Below are positions 31,938 to 41,503 of a stretch of 64,000 nucleotides of DNA, in pieces. The notes under the pieces were generated by a model. The model was given only the letters and a program-made list of their open reading frames with translations, did no database searches and had not been told where the DNA came from. Numbering within the stretch: the first letter of the stretch is position 1; each line of letters begins with the position of its first letter. The stretch covers positions 74,501-138,500 of the forward strand of contig NZ_CP102428.1 in assembly GCF_024652905.1 (NCBI RefSeq), in the 5' to 3' direction. The position numbers were made by a program, and so were the translations under genes. Origin of the DNA: Pseudomonas oryzihabitans (GTDB lineage Bacteria; Pseudomonadota; Gammaproteobacteria; Pseudomonadales; Pseudomonadaceae).

Positions 31938-33332
31938 ATGGCGGTCTATAGCTACGACGTGGTGGTACTGGGTTCGGGACCGGCAGGCGAGGGCGCGGCG
32001 ATGAACGCCGCCAAGAATGGCCGCCGCGTGGCGGTGGTGGACAATCGCCAGGTGGTCGGCGGCAACTGCACCCATCTGGGTACCATTCCCTCCAAGGCCC
32101 TGCGCCATTCGGTCAAGCAGATCATCCAGTTCAACACCAACGAGATGTTCCGCTCCATCGGCGAGCCACGCTGGTTCTCCTTTCCCGATGTCCTGCGCAG
32201 CGCCGAGCGGGTGATCGCCCGGCAGGTGTCGTCTCGTACCGGCTACTACGCGCGCAACCGGGTCGACCTGTTCTTCGGTACCGCCAGCTTCGCCGACGAG
32301 AACACCATCGAGATCGTCAACCTGCGTGGCGATCTGGAGCGCCTGGTGGCCAAGCAGGTCGTCATCGCCACCGGCTCGCGGCCCTATCGCCCGGTGGACG
32401 TGGACTTCAGCCATCCGCGCATCTATGACAGCGACACCATCCTGTCGCTGACCCACACGCCGCGCCGGCTGATCATCTACGGCGCCGGGGTGATCGGCAG
32501 CGAATACGCCTCCATCTTCAGCGGCCTCGGCGTGCTGGTCGACCTGATCGACAACCGCGACCAGCTGCTCAGCTTCCTCGACGACGAAATCTCCGACGCC
32601 CTGAGCTATCACCTGCAGAACAACAATGTGCTCATTCGTCACAACGAGGAATACGAGCGCATCGAAGGCCAGGAAAACGGCGTCGTCCTGCACCTGAAGT
32701 CCGGCAAGAAGCTGCGCGCCGATGCCTTGCTGTGGTGCAACGGCCGGACCGGCAACACCGACCAGCTCGGGCTGCAGAACGTCGGCATCTCGGTGAACAG
32801 CCGTGGCCAGGTCACCGTGGACGAGAATTACCGGACTTCGGTCGCCAACATCTATGCGGCGGGCGACGTCATCGGCTGGCCGAGCCTGGCCAGTGCCGCC
32901 TACGACCAAGGGCGTTCGGCCTCGGACAATATCCTGCACGACAACAATGGGCGGGTGGTCAACGACATCCCCACCGGCATCTACACCATTCCCGAGATCA
33001 GTTCGCTGGGCAAGACCGAGCGTGAGCTGACCCAGGAGCGGGTGCCCTACGAGGTCGGCAAGGCCTTCTTCAAGAGTATGGCGCGGGCGCAGATCTCCGG
33101 CGAACCAGTGGGCATGCTGAAGATCCTCTTCCACCGCGAGACCCTGCAGGTGCTTGGCGTGCACTGCTTCGGCGACCAGGCCTCGGAGATTCTGCACATC
33201 GGCCAGGCGATCATGAACCAGCAAGGCGAGGCGAACAGCATCCGCTATTTCGTCAACACCACCTTCAACTACCCGACCATGGCCGAAGCCTATCGGGTGG
33301 CGGCTTTCGATGGCTTGAATCGGTTGTTTTGA
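31938..33332 (+). CDS. sthA: soluble pyridine nucleotide transhydrogenase
   Basis: 464 residues. FAD flavoprotein that exchanges hydride between NADPH and NAD+. FAD loop [17 protein letters not shown](P) loop [14 protein letters not shown]. The redox disulfide of the related lipoamide dehydrogenases is reduced to a single Cys: [16 protein letters not shown] has Thr where the second Cys would be, diagnostic of Sth. The second FAD motif is [13 protein letters not shown] 31938 follows TGAGGAGAAAGC. Balances NADPH made by peripheral pathways. Confidence 0.96.
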   Translation: MAVYSYDVVVLGSGPAGEGAAMNAAKNGRRVAVVDNRQVVGGNCTHLGTIPSKALRHSVKQIIQFNTNEMFRSIGEPRWFSFPDVLRSAERVIARQVSSRTGYYARNRVDLFFGTASFADENTIEIVNLRGDLERLVAKQVVIATGSRPYRPVDVDFSHPRIYDSDTILSLTHTPRRLIIYGAGVIGSEYASIFSGLGVLVDLIDNRDQLLSFLDDEISDALSYHLQNNNVLIRHNEEYERIEGQENGVVLHLKSGKKLRADALLWCNGRTGNTDQLGLQNVGISVNSRGQVTVDENYRTSVANIYAAGDVIGWPSLASAAYDQGRSASDNILHDNNGRVVNDIPTGIYTIPEISSLGKTERELTQERVPYEVGKAFFKSMARAQISGEPVGMLKILFHRETLQVLGVHCFGDQASEILHIGQAIMNQQGEANSIRYFVNTTFNYPTMAEAYRVAAFDGLNRLF

Positions 33333-33358
33333 CCGAGACGGCTTTACTCTCCGACACA

Positions 33359-33422
33359 ATCGCGGCCATGGGCCGCTCCTACAGGGTGTAATGCTTCTGT
33401 AGGAGCGGCCCATGGCCGCGAT
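33359..33422. repeat. REP-like pair in inverted orientation
   Basis: Two perfect 25-bp inverted copies (33359-33383 and 33398-33422) flank a 14-bp spacer. The unit (TGTAGGAGCGGCCCATGGCC and onward) matches the GTAGGAGCGGCC...GCCGCGAT class of repetitive extragenic palindromes common in Pseudomonas. Each unit also folds on its own through GGCCATGGGCC. It lies 27 bp after sthA and could end or stabilise its mRNA. Confidence 0.85.
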
Positions 33423-33433
33423 AATGCGAGTAG

Positions 33434-33584
33434 CCGTAGGTTGGGCTGAGCACAGCGAAGCCCAACGATGCCTGGGTTCACTCGGGCTGTTGGGCTTCGA
33501 CGATGGAGCCGTCTCAGCCCAAACTACGATCCCATGCGGCACCCGTAGGTTGGGCTGAGCGCAGCGAAGCCCAACGATGCCCGG
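33434..33584. repeat. triplet of TTGGGCT...AGCCCAA palindromic repeats
   Basis: Two direct 42-bp copies (33434-33475 and 33543-33584, 109 bp apart, with only a few differences) each carry GTTGGGCT and AGCCCAAC arms around 11 nt. Between them an inverted, diverged copy with a longer centre lies at 33489-33528. Together with the adjacent REP pair they fill the sthA / glycerophosphodiesterase gap; no gene fits here. Confidence 0.8.
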
Positions 33585-33601
33585 ATTCGATTCGTCAGGT
33601 C

Positions 33602-34318
33602 CTACCCCAGGGTCCGTCGCGCCAGGCTCGGGAAGTCGGTGATCAGGCTGTCCGCGCCGAAATCGGCCAGACGGCGCATCAGGCTGGCGTCGTTCACCGT
33701 CCAGACCGAGACGTGCAGTCCCTGCCGCTGGGCTTTGAGCAGCCGCTCCGGGGTGCACAGCGTCCAGTTCAGCGCCAGCAGGTGGCAATCGTAGTGGGCG
33801 GCCACCTTGAGCGGATCCAGCCAGGCGTATTCCGCCACCAGACCGCGGGCCAGATGGGGGGTATCGCGCTGCAGGGCGCCCAGGACCTCACGCGAGGCAC
33901 TGGTCACGGTGATCTTCTCCTGCAGGCCGAATTCCTCGACCAGCTGGGCGATGGCCTTCACGGTCTGCGCCGCTCGCACCCGCGAGGCGCTCTTCACTTC
34001 CAGTTGCCAGTGTTCGAAGGGGCACTTCTCGAACAGCCCGCGCAGGGTCGGGATGGGGCTGGGGCGTGGCCAGACCGGGCCACCCTGGCGGGCATCCAGG
34101 GCGACCAGATCGGCGACGGCCTTTTCGCTGACCTTGCCGCCCCGGCCGGTGGTGCGTTTCAGGGTCGGGTCGTGGATCACCACCAGTTCGCCGTCACGGG
34201 AGAGGTGCAGGTCCAGCTCGCAACGCCTGACACCCAGTTCCAGGCACAGCTCGAAACCGGCCAGGGTGTTTTCCGGGGCTTCGCCGCGGGCCCCGCGGTG
34301 TCCATAGATAAGGGTCAT
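33602..34318 (-). CDS. glycerophosphodiester phosphodiesterase, cytoplasmic UgpQ-like
   Basis: 238 residues, no signal peptide. It hydrolyses glycerophosphodiesters to glycerol-3-phosphate and an alcohol. Motifs of the TIM-barrel GDPD family: YGHRGARGEAPENTLAGFE with the catalytic His and metal-binding Glu, CELDLHLSRDGELVVIHDPTLKRTT, and VWTVNDASLMRRL with LITDFP at the end. ATG 34318. It begins 15 bp after the stop of a small exported-protein gene, so it belongs to a three-gene minus-strand operon. Confidence 0.92.
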   Translation of the reverse strand: MTLIYGHRGARGEAPENTLAGFELCLELGVRRCELDLHLSRDGELVVIHDPTLKRTTGRGGKVSEKAVADLVALDARQGGPVWPRPSPIPTLRGLFEKCPFEHWQLEVKSASRVRAAQTVKAIAQLVEEFGLQEKITVTSASREVLGALQRDTPHLARGLVAEYAWLDPLKVAAHYDCHLLALNWTLCTPERLLKAQRQGLHVSVWTVNDASLMRRLADFGADSLITDFPSLARRTLG

Positions 34319-34333
34319 GAAGGCTCCTAGGCG

Positions 34334-34624
34334 CTAGGGTGAAGGGGCGGGGCGACGCGGTTCACGAACCGCATCCAGCACCCGATCGTTTTCGAAATAG
34401 ACGCTGAAATCGCGATAGTCCCAGCGGCGAATGGGCGGGCGGCCGACCGGAGGATGCTCCTGGTCGGGCAGGCCGAAGCGTTCCAGCACCTGGCCGCGGC
34501 TGTCGCCGCGCTGGGGCAGCGGCGTGCCGGCCTGGCCCTGCTGGCCCAGCGGGATCTGCAGGGTCTCGGCCCAGCTGGGCAGGGCGATGCCGAGCAGCAA
34601 GGCGGCCAGCCAGGGACGTTTCAC
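34334..34624 (-). CDS. small exported protein of unknown function
   Basis: 96 residues from a GTG at 34624 that overlaps the TGA of the PilZ gene (GTGA); the longer upstream frame is inside that gene. Signal peptide KRPWLAALLLGIALPSWA, cleaved before ETLQ. The mature part has a Gly/Pro-rich start then RGQVLERFGLPDQ...PPIRRWDYRDFSVYFENDRVLDAV. That G-P-W-Y-F pattern resembles the SmpA/OmlA (BamE-like) fold used by small periplasmic proteins. Function unknown; operon position with PilZ and a phosphodiesterase. Confidence 0.75.
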   Translation of the reverse strand: MKRPWLAALLLGIALPSWAETLQIPLGQQGQAGTPLPQRGDSRGQVLERFGLPDQEHPPVGRPPIRRWDYRDFSVYFENDRVLDAVREPRRPAPSP

Positions 34625-35172
34625 GCCTCCTCTCCGCGGTCGGCGCGGCGCACCCGGGCCTGCTGGCGCAGGACATGGCGCGCCAGCAGCTGACGCTGGG
34701 CGTCTTCCAGGTCGATGAAGCTGGTGCCGATCTCGTATCCGCCACTGACGGCCTGGCAACCGGTCACCTCGGCCAGCACCTGCAGGCCGAGGCCCTGGGG
34801 TGGCAGCGCCATGCGCAGGTCGAGCCGGGTGCCCAGGGCATAGGGCTCGGCATCGACGAAGGCCAGGCCCCCTTCGGACAGCACCACGTCGCGGGTGGCG
34901 CCGCTGTCGTGCAAGAGATTCCAGGTAAAGGCCTGGCCAAGCAGGTCGAGGCGCTTGTGCACCAGGCGCAGGCAGGCGGTGACGGCGCGATCGCGCTCGT
35001 CCAGATTGCGCAGCAGGTGACGGGATTCGAATTCCAGCTGATGCAGTTCGCTCAGGAGTGCGAACAGCGGCGCGGTCTCGCCGGGGACCCCGTCGGCAGG
35101 GCTGATTTGCAGTGCGATACGGTCGGTGATGCGATAGTATTCCCGCCGTTCACGCGCGTCTGGGGTGGTCAT
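34621..35172 (-). CDS. PilZ domain protein
   Basis: 183 residues from ATG 35172. An N-terminal RERREYYRI segment and VVLSEGGLAFV later correspond to the RxxxR and [D/N]xSxxG c-di-GMP-binding elements of PilZ domains. The second is altered (VLSEGG rather than DxSxxG), so affinity is uncertain. About 70 helical residues separate the two. Overlaps the next gene by GTGA. Divergent from lolC. A cytoplasmic c-di-GMP effector is the likely role. Confidence 0.75.
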   Translation of the reverse strand: MTTPDARERREYYRITDRIALQISPADGVPGETAPLFALLSELHQLEFESRHLLRNLDERDRAVTACLRLVHKRLDLLGQAFTWNLLHDSGATRDVVLSEGGLAFVDAEPYALGTRLDLRMALPPQGLGLQVLAEVTGCQAVSGGYEIGTSFIDLEDAQRQLLARHVLRQQARVRRADRGEEA

Positions 35173-35279
35173 GTCGGGCCGCTCCGTGGGTGATGGCCCC
35201 GAGTGTAGCCGGCGAGCCGGCACGGTGTCGCCGTCCAACCCGCAGGGCGCCTACGTCTTTCCGCCGTGCAAGCGAGCCT

Positions 35280-36530
35280 ATGTTCAGACCCCTGCCGATC
35301 TACCTTGGCCTGCGTTACGTCCGCGCCAAGCGCCGCAATCATTTCGTTTCCTTCATCTCGCTCACCTCCATGATCGGCCTGGCCCTCGGCGTGGTCGTCA
35401 TGATCGTGGTGCTGTCGGTCATGAACGGCTTCGACCGCGAGATGCGCGATCGCGTCCTCGGCATGATTCCCCATGCGACGGTGGAGTCCTACCAGCCGGT
35501 CACCGACTGGCGCAGCGTGCGCGAGTTGGCCCTGCAGAACAGCCAGGTGGCCGCGGTGGCGCCCTTCACCCAGTTGCAGGGCATGCTGGCCCACGACAAG
35601 GCGGTGCAGACGGTACTGCTCAACGCTATAGACCCGGCCGAGGAATCCAAGGTCTCGATCATCGCCAGCTTCATGCGCGAGGGGAGGCTCGACGACCTCA
35701 AGCCGGGCGAATTCGGCATCATCATCGGCTCCCTGGCCGCCGAAAAACTGGGCGTCAAGATCGGCGACAAGCTCACCTACATCGCTCCGGAAGTGGCCGT
35801 GACCCCCGCCGGCATGTTTCCGCGCATGAAGAGATTCACCGTGGTGGGCATCTTCAGCGTCGGCGCCGGCGAACTGGACGGCTCGGTGGGCCTGATCGAC
35901 ATCGAGGACGCCGCGCGCCTGCAGCGCTGGCCGGCGAACGCGGTGCAGGGTGTGCGCCTCAAGCTGCACGACCTGTTCCAGGCGCCGGACGTGTCCTGGA
36001 ACATCGCCCGCCAGCTGCCCGGCAACGACTGGTACGCCCGCGACTGGACCCGCACCCACGGCAATCTCTACCAGGCCATCGGCATGGAAAAGACCATGAT
36101 CGGCCTGCTCCTGCTGCTGATCGTCGCCGTGGCCGCCTTCAACATCGTCTCCACCCTGGTGATGGTGGTGACCGACAAGAAGTCCGACATCGCCATCCTG
36201 CGCACCCTGGGCGCCACGCCCCGGCAGATCATGGCGGTGTTCATGGTCCAGGGGACCTTCATCGGCGTCATCGGCACCGCCATCGGCTGCCTGCTGGGCG
36301 TGCTCGCCGCGCTCAACGTCAGCGCCGCGCTGGCCTGGGTGCAGCGGGTCACCGGGCACCAGTTCCTCAACGCCGAGGTGTATTTCATCGACTACCTGCC
36401 GGCGCAGCTGCAGTTGCACGACGTTCTGCTGGTCTGCGGCGCGTCCTTCGCCCTGAGCTTCCTGGCCACGCTCTATCCCTCCTGGAGCGCCGCCCGTACC
36501 CAACCCGCCGAGGCCCTGCGTTATGAATGA
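35280..36530 (+). CDS. lolC: lipoprotein-releasing ABC transporter permease LolC
   Basis: 416 residues from ATG 35280 ([13 protein letters not shown]), the conserved start; a longer frame to 35190 runs into the divergent promoter. LolC with LolD and LolE extracts mature lipoproteins from the inner membrane and passes them to LolA. One N-terminal membrane helix ([17 protein letters not shown]), a large periplasmic domain, then three helices with the FtsX-type [12 protein letters not shown] loop contacting LolD. Overlaps lolD by 8 bp. Start of the long plus-strand operon. Confidence 0.95.
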   Translation: MFRPLPIYLGLRYVRAKRRNHFVSFISLTSMIGLALGVVVMIVVLSVMNGFDREMRDRVLGMIPHATVESYQPVTDWRSVRELALQNSQVAAVAPFTQLQGMLAHDKAVQTVLLNAIDPAEESKVSIIASFMREGRLDDLKPGEFGIIIGSLAAEKLGVKIGDKLTYIAPEVAVTPAGMFPRMKRFTVVGIFSVGAGELDGSVGLIDIEDAARLQRWPANAVQGVRLKLHDLFQAPDVSWNIARQLPGNDWYARDWTRTHGNLYQAIGMEKTMIGLLLLLIVAVAAFNIVSTLVMVVTDKKSDIAILRTLGATPRQIMAVFMVQGTFIGVIGTAIGCLLGVLAALNVSAALAWVQRVTGHQFLNAEVYFIDYLPAQLQLHDVLLVCGASFALSFLATLYPSWSAARTQPAEALRYE

Positions 36531-37224
36531 TCGAGCCGTTTTGCGTTGCCAGGACCTGGGCAAGCGCTACGAGGAAGGCCCCCAGACCGTCGAGGTGCTG
36601 AGCAACGTCCAGCTGACCCTGCAACCGGGCGAGCGGGTGTCCATCGTCGGCAGCTCGGGGTCGGGCAAGACCACCCTGCTCAACCTGCTCGGCGGCCTCG
36701 ATACCCCCAGCAGCGGCAGTGTCTGGCTCGACGGCGAGGAGCTGTCGGCGCTGAACGAGAAGGCCCGCGGCCTCTTGCGCAATCGTGCCATGGGCTTCGT
36801 CTACCAGTTCCACCACCTGCTGCCCGAATTCAGCGCCCTGGAAAACGTCTGCATGCCACTGCTGATCGGCAAGTCCTCCATCGGCGAAGCCCGTGAGCGC
36901 GCGGCCAAGCTCTTGGAGCGGGTCGGCCTCGGTCATCGCCTGGGCCACAAGCCGGCCGAGCTGTCCGGCGGCGAGCGCCAGCGCGTAGCCATCGCCCGAG
37001 CCCTGGTCAACCAGCCCAAGCTGGTGCTGCTCGACGAACCCACCGGCAACCTCGACCAGCACACCGCCCACGGTATCCAGGACCTGATGCTGGAGCTGTC
37101 CACGTCGCTGCGCACGGCCTTCCTGGTGGTGACCCACGACCAGGTGCTGGCCGGCCAGATGGACCGGATGCTGCGCCTGGACGAAGGCCATCTGGTCGAC
37201 GCCACGCCGGCCCGGCAGGTCTGA
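36523..37224 (+). CDS. lolD: lipoprotein-releasing ABC transporter ATPase LolD
   Basis: 233 residues. Walker [10 protein letters not shown], the LolD-like [20 protein letters not shown] segment, signature [15 protein letters not shown], Walker [12 protein letters not shown] and switch VVTHD. Powers LolCE. ATG 36523 overlaps the end of lolC (ATGAATGA). lolE starts 7 bp after the stop. Confidence 0.96.
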   Translation: MNDRAVLRCQDLGKRYEEGPQTVEVLSNVQLTLQPGERVSIVGSSGSGKTTLLNLLGGLDTPSSGSVWLDGEELSALNEKARGLLRNRAMGFVYQFHHLLPEFSALENVCMPLLIGKSSIGEARERAAKLLERVGLGHRLGHKPAELSGGERQRVAIARALVNQPKLVLLDEPTGNLDQHTAHGIQDLMLELSTSLRTAFLVVTHDQVLAGQMDRMLRLDEGHLVDATPARQV

Positions 37225-37231
37225 GGTCGTC

Positions 37232-38473
37232 ATGTTCAGACCTCTTTCGCTGTTCATCGGCCTGAGATACACCCGCGCCAAGCGGCGCAAGTCGTTCATC
37301 TCCTTCTTCTCGCTGGTCTCCATGTTCGGCCTGGCCTTGGGCGTGCTGGCCATGATCCTGGTGCTGTCGGTGATGAACGGCTTCCAGGAGGAAATGCGTG
37401 GCCGCATCCTCGGCATGGTGCCCCATGCCTTCATCAGCGGCGCCCAGCCGCTGGACGACTGGCGCCCGCTGGCGGCCAAGGCCGAGCAGCAGCCCCATGT
37501 GCAGGCGGCGGTGCCCTACACCCAGTTGCAGGGCATGCTCTCGGTGCGTGGCCGCATGCAGCCGCTGCTGGTGGACGGCATCGATCCGGCCCAGGAAAAG
37601 CGCGTGTCCATCGTCGGCGAACGCATGACCCAGGGCAGTCTCGACGCCCTCAAGCCCGGTGAATTCGGCATCGTGCTGGGCGAGATCGCCGCGCGACGCT
37701 TCCAACTGGAGCTGGGCAGCCAAGTCACGGTGATCATCCCCGAGGTCGGTGCCACCGGCAGCATCACTCCACGGCTGCGGCGCTTCACCGTGGTCGGCAC
37801 CTTCAAGGTCGGCGCCGAGCTGGATGCCTCCCTGGCGCTGATCAACGTCGCCGATGCCGCGCCGCTCAAGGGCTGGCAGCCGGGGCAGGTAGAGAGCATC
37901 CGCCTGGCGCTGGACGATCTGTTCCAGGCGCCGCGCATCTCCCACGACGTGGCCAAGGCCTTGGGCGACGGCTACCAGGCGCGTGACTGGACGATCTCCC
38001 AGGGCAGCCTGTTCCAGGCCATGCAGATGGAAAAGACCATGATCGGCCTGCTGCTCCTGCTGATCGTCGCCGTGGCCGCCTTCAACATCATCGCCACCCT
38101 GATCATGGTGGTGGCCGACAAGAAGGCCGACATCGCCATCCTGCGCACCCTGGGCGCCACGCCCGGGCAGATCATGGCGGTGTTCATGGTCCAGGGCACG
38201 GTGATCGGCCTGGTCGGCACCCTGATCGGCGGCGTGCTGGGCGTCATCGCGGCGCTCAACGTCAGCAGTTGGATCGCCGCCCTGGAGCGCCTGGTCGGCC
38301 ACAAGCTGTTCGGCGGCGACATGTACTTCATCAGCAACCTGCCGTCGCGGCTGGAGTTGGAAGACGTAGTGCTGATCGCCGTGGCCGCCCTGAGCATGAG
38401 TTTCCTGGCGACCCTCTATCCCGCCTGGCGCGCCTCCCGCACCTCACCGGCCGAAGCACTGCGCTACGACTGA
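37232..38473 (+). CDS. lolE: lipoprotein-releasing ABC transporter permease LolE
   Basis: 413 residues, paralogous to LolC along its length: the same start (MFRPLSLFIGLRYTRAKRRKSF), N-terminal helix, periplasmic domain and [20 protein letters not shown] loop. The LolCE pair is heteromeric, so two related permeases flanking lolD is the expected arrangement. 105 bp follow before comEC, with no gene. Confidence 0.94.
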   Translation: MFRPLSLFIGLRYTRAKRRKSFISFFSLVSMFGLALGVLAMILVLSVMNGFQEEMRGRILGMVPHAFISGAQPLDDWRPLAAKAEQQPHVQAAVPYTQLQGMLSVRGRMQPLLVDGIDPAQEKRVSIVGERMTQGSLDALKPGEFGIVLGEIAARRFQLELGSQVTVIIPEVGATGSITPRLRRFTVVGTFKVGAELDASLALINVADAAPLKGWQPGQVESIRLALDDLFQAPRISHDVAKALGDGYQARDWTISQGSLFQAMQMEKTMIGLLLLLIVAVAAFNIIATLIMVVADKKADIAILRTLGATPGQIMAVFMVQGTVIGLVGTLIGGVLGVIAALNVSSWIAALERLVGHKLFGGDMYFISNLPSRLELEDVVLIAVAALSMSFLATLYPAWRASRTSPAEALRYD

Positions 38474-38578
38474 TCTCCCTGCCGGGCCCGGTGGCGGCTT
38501 GCCCCTGGCCCTCTGGCGTCCGAACTGCTCTAATTCGCGCTTCTAAAGCCCTTTCGGCTCTCCAAGGATGGAGTCCTG

Positions 38579-40819
38579 ATGCGCGCCGCTCTGCTGTCCT
38601 TCGCCCTCGGCGTGCTGTTCCTGCGCGCCTTCGCCTCGCTGCCGTCGTTGCCGCTGCTGGCGGCCCTCGCGGCGATGGCCCTGGGGCTGCTGCTGACCCG
38701 CTTCCTGGCCCTTGGCGCCTGCGGCCTGGGCCTGGCCTGGGCGTTGCTCAATGCCCACTGGGCCCTGGACGATCGTCTGGCTCCGGCGCTGGAGCAGCGG
38801 GTGCTGTGGATCGAAGGCCAGATCAGCGGCCTGCCCGCGGTGGACGCCGACGCGGTGGTCTTCGTGCTCGCCGGGGCTACCAGCCGCCGCGACCTGAAGC
38901 TACCGGCGCGGATCCGCCTGAACTGGCACGGTGGTCCCCGTCCGCTGGCCGGCGAACGCTGGCGCCTGGCGGCGGAGTTGCGCGGCCCCGCGGGCCTGGT
39001 CAACCCCCTGGGCCAGGATCGCGAAGCCTGGCTGCTGGCCCAGGGCATCGGCGCCACCGGCAGCGTCAAGGATGGCCAGCGCCTGGCGGCGGCCAGTGGC
39101 CTGGCGACCTGGCGCGACGGTATCCGGCAATACCTGCAGACCCGCAATCCGGCCGGACAGGGCGGGTTGCTGGCCGCCCTGGTGGTGGGCGATGGCTCGG
39201 GCATCACCGATGCCCAGTGGCAGCTGTTCCAGGATACCGGCACCGTGCACCTGATGGTGATCTCCGGGCAGCACATCAGCCTGGTCGCCCTCAGCGTCTA
39301 TGCCGGGGTGGTCCTCCTGGCGCGCCGTGGTCTCTGGCCAAGCCGGTTGCCCTGGCGCCTGTCGGCCGCGGTGCTGACGATCGCCACCGCGTTGGGCTAC
39401 GGACTGCTAGCCGGCTTCGAGGTGCCGGTACAGCGCGCCTGCGTCATGGTCACCCTGGGGCTGCTCTGGCAACTGGGCCGCCAGCAGGTTCGCCTGGCGG
39501 ACGCCGTCCTGCTGGCCCTGGTACTGGTGCTGGCGGCCAATCCCCTGGTCAGTCTGCTGACGGGTTTCTGGCTCTCCTTTGGCGCCGTGCTGTTGCTGCT
39601 CTGGAGCTTCGCCGGCCGTCTGGGCCGATTGCCCTGGTGGGCTACCCTCGGGCGGGCCCAGTGGTGCATGGCCGTGGGGCTGGCGCCGCTGCTCCTGGCG
39701 CTGGGCCTGCCCCTGAGTCTGAGCGGTCCGCTGGCCAACGCCCTGGCCGTGCCGCTGATGGACCTGGCCATCGTGCCCCTGGCGCTGGTGGGTACCCTGC
39801 TGTCGCTGCTCTGGTCGCCGCTGGGCGAGCCCGCGTTGTGGCTGGCCGGTGGGCTGTTGCAGGGACTGCTCTGGGTGCTGACCGGGTTGGCGCATCTGGC
39901 CGCCGCCTGGCAGCCCGTATTGGCGCCTGCCTGGACGCTGTGGCTGGCAGGACTGGGGGCGTTGCTGGCCCTGCTGCCCGCGGGCGTGCCGCTGCGCGGC
40001 CTTGGCGCGCTGCTGATGCTGCCCGGGCTGTTTCCCCCGGTGCCTGCGCCCGGGGAAGGGCTGGCGCGGATCACCGTATTGGACGTGGGGCAGGGACTGG
40101 CCGTGCTGGTGCGCACCCGTGACCATGCCCTGCTCTACGACGCCGGTCCGCGCCAGGGCAGCTATGACAGCGGCGCCCGGGTCGTCCTGCCCAACCTGAA
40201 AGGCACCGGCATCGATACCCTGGATGTCATGCTGCTCAGTCATGCCGATGCCGACCATGCCGGCGGTGCGCTGGCCGTGGCCAGGGGGCTGCCGCCGGGC
40301 CGGGTGCTCAGTGGTGAGGTGGGTCGCCTGCAGCCGCAATTGCGCGCCCGGGATTGTGAAGACGGCGCCCGCTGGGAGTGGAACGGGGTCGGCTTCACCA
40401 CCTGGTGGCGTCCCGATGCGGATTCCAATGCCGCCTCCTGTGTACTCCGCGTCGAGGCCAGGGGCGAGCGCCTGCTGCTGACCGGCGATATCGATGCTCG
40501 CCGCGAGGCGGAGTTGGTGGCCAGTGGCAAGCCCCTGGCGGCGGAGTGGCTCGTCGCCCCGCACCATGGCAGTCGCAGTGGCTCCAGCGCCGGTTTCATC
40601 GACGCCGTCCAGCCACGCGGCGTGCTGATCTCCCGCGGGCTGAACAATCGCTATGGCCATCCCCATCCCCAGGTGCTGGCGCGCTATCGCGAGCGCGGCG
40701 TGCTGCCCTACGACACCGCCGCGCTAGGCGCCCTGACCTGGACCCTCGGTCGCTGGGAGGTACCGCGTGGTCAGCGCCAGGAGCGTCACTGGTGGCGAAT
40801 ACCCCCGCCGACACCCTAA
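38579..40819 (+). CDS. comEC: DNA uptake channel protein ComEC/Rec2
   Basis: 746 residues. N-terminal OB-like soluble part, then a polytopic competence domain (about 200-480, with LMVISGQHISLVALS). A C-terminal metallo-beta-lactamase-like domain has the SHADADHAGG metal motif, LLTGDID and APHHGSRSGSS. It carries single-stranded DNA across the inner membrane in natural transformation and degrades the other strand. ATG 38579 after AAGGATGGAGTCCTG. Intact, so transformation is possible in principle, with type IV pilus factor PilF also encoded in the window. Confidence 0.93.
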   Translation: MRAALLSFALGVLFLRAFASLPSLPLLAALAAMALGLLLTRFLALGACGLGLAWALLNAHWALDDRLAPALEQRVLWIEGQISGLPAVDADAVVFVLAGATSRRDLKLPARIRLNWHGGPRPLAGERWRLAAELRGPAGLVNPLGQDREAWLLAQGIGATGSVKDGQRLAAASGLATWRDGIRQYLQTRNPAGQGGLLAALVVGDGSGITDAQWQLFQDTGTVHLMVISGQHISLVALSVYAGVVLLARRGLWPSRLPWRLSAAVLTIATALGYGLLAGFEVPVQRACVMVTLGLLWQLGRQQVRLADAVLLALVLVLAANPLVSLLTGFWLSFGAVLLLLWSFAGRLGRLPWWATLGRAQWCMAVGLAPLLLALGLPLSLSGPLANALAVPLMDLAIVPLALVGTLLSLLWSPLGEPALWLAGGLLQGLLWVLTGLAHLAAAWQPVLAPAWTLWLAGLGALLALLPAGVPLRGLGALLMLPGLFPPVPAPGEGLARITVLDVGQGLAVLVRTRDHALLYDAGPRQGSYDSGARVVLPNLKGTGIDTLDVMLLSHADADHAGGALAVARGLPPGRVLSGEVGRLQPQLRARDCEDGARWEWNGVGFTTWWRPDADSNAASCVLRVEARGERLLLTGDIDARREAELVASGKPLAAEWLVAPHHGSRSGSSAGFIDAVQPRGVLISRGLNNRYGHPHPQVLARYRERGVLPYDTAALGALTWTLGRWEVPRGQRQERHWWRIPPPTP

Positions 40820-40867
40820 GGCGTTCGTGCTAGAGTGGCCGCATTTTGCGGCAGGGGTAACGGTCTC

Positions 40868-41503
40868 GTGTTCGAAATGGTCAAAGCTGGCGGCTGGATG
40901 ATGCTGCCGATCATCCTCAGTTCCATCCTGGCCACGGCCATCATCGCCGAGCGGCTGTGGACCCTGAGGCGCGGCCGGGTCGCCCCGCCCACGCTGCTCG
41001 CCCAGGTCTGGCGCTGGATCCAGGACAAACAGCTCAACAATGAACGCCTGCGCGAGTTGCGCGCCGGTTCGCCCCTGGGCGACATCCTCGCCGCGGGCCT
41101 GACCAATTCCCGTCATGGTCGCGACATCATGAAGGAAGCCATCGAGGAAGCCGGCAGCCGCGTGGTGCACGACCTCGAGCGCTATCTCAACACCCTCGGC
41201 AGCATCGCCGCCCTGGCGCCGCTGATGGGTCTGCTCGGCACGGTGTTCGGCATGATCGATATCTTCAGCGCCTTCATGAACGACGGCATGGCCAATGCGC
41301 CCATTCTCGCCGGCGGCATCTCCAAGGCACTGGTCACCACCGCCGCCGGTCTACTGGTGGCGATTCCTGCGGTGTTCTTTCATCGCTATCTGCTGCGTCG
41401 GGTGGACGAGCTGGTGGTGGGCATGGAGCAGGAAGCGGTCAAGCTGGTGGACATCCTCCACGGCGATCGCGAGGTGGACGTTCGCGAAGGAGCTCAGGCG
41501 TGA
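40868..41503 (+). CDS. exbB: ExbB/TolQ/MotA-type proton channel subunit
   Basis: 211 residues from a GTG at 40868 (fEMVKAGGWMMLPIILSSIL), which aligns with the usual N-terminus. Three membrane helices, the last two around LAPLMGLLGTVFGMIDIFSAF and ALVTTAAGLLVAIPAVFFH, are the family core. With ExbD it uses proton motive force to energise outer-membrane or envelope processes. A 6-bp-stem hairpin (GCCGCA-TTT-TGCGGC, 40838-40852) is just upstream. Overlaps exbD by GTGA. This copy near lpxK is a conserved but poorly characterised pair. Confidence 0.9.
   Translation: MFEMVKAGGWMMLPIILSSILATAIIAERLWTLRRGRVAPPTLLAQVWRWIQDKQLNNERLRELRAGSPLGDILAAGLTNSRHGRDIMKEAIEEAGSRVVHDLERYLNTLGSIAALAPLMGLLGTVFGMIDIFSAFMNDGMANAPILAGGISKALVTTAAGLLVAIPAVFFHRYLLRRVDELVVGMEQEAVKLVDILHGDREVDVREGAQA

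Noticed and set aside
33359-33584. Possible small CRISPR array
   Set aside because: Units occur in both orientations, spacing is irregular, and there are only two or three copies per family; no cas genes nearby. They are REP-type palindromes.
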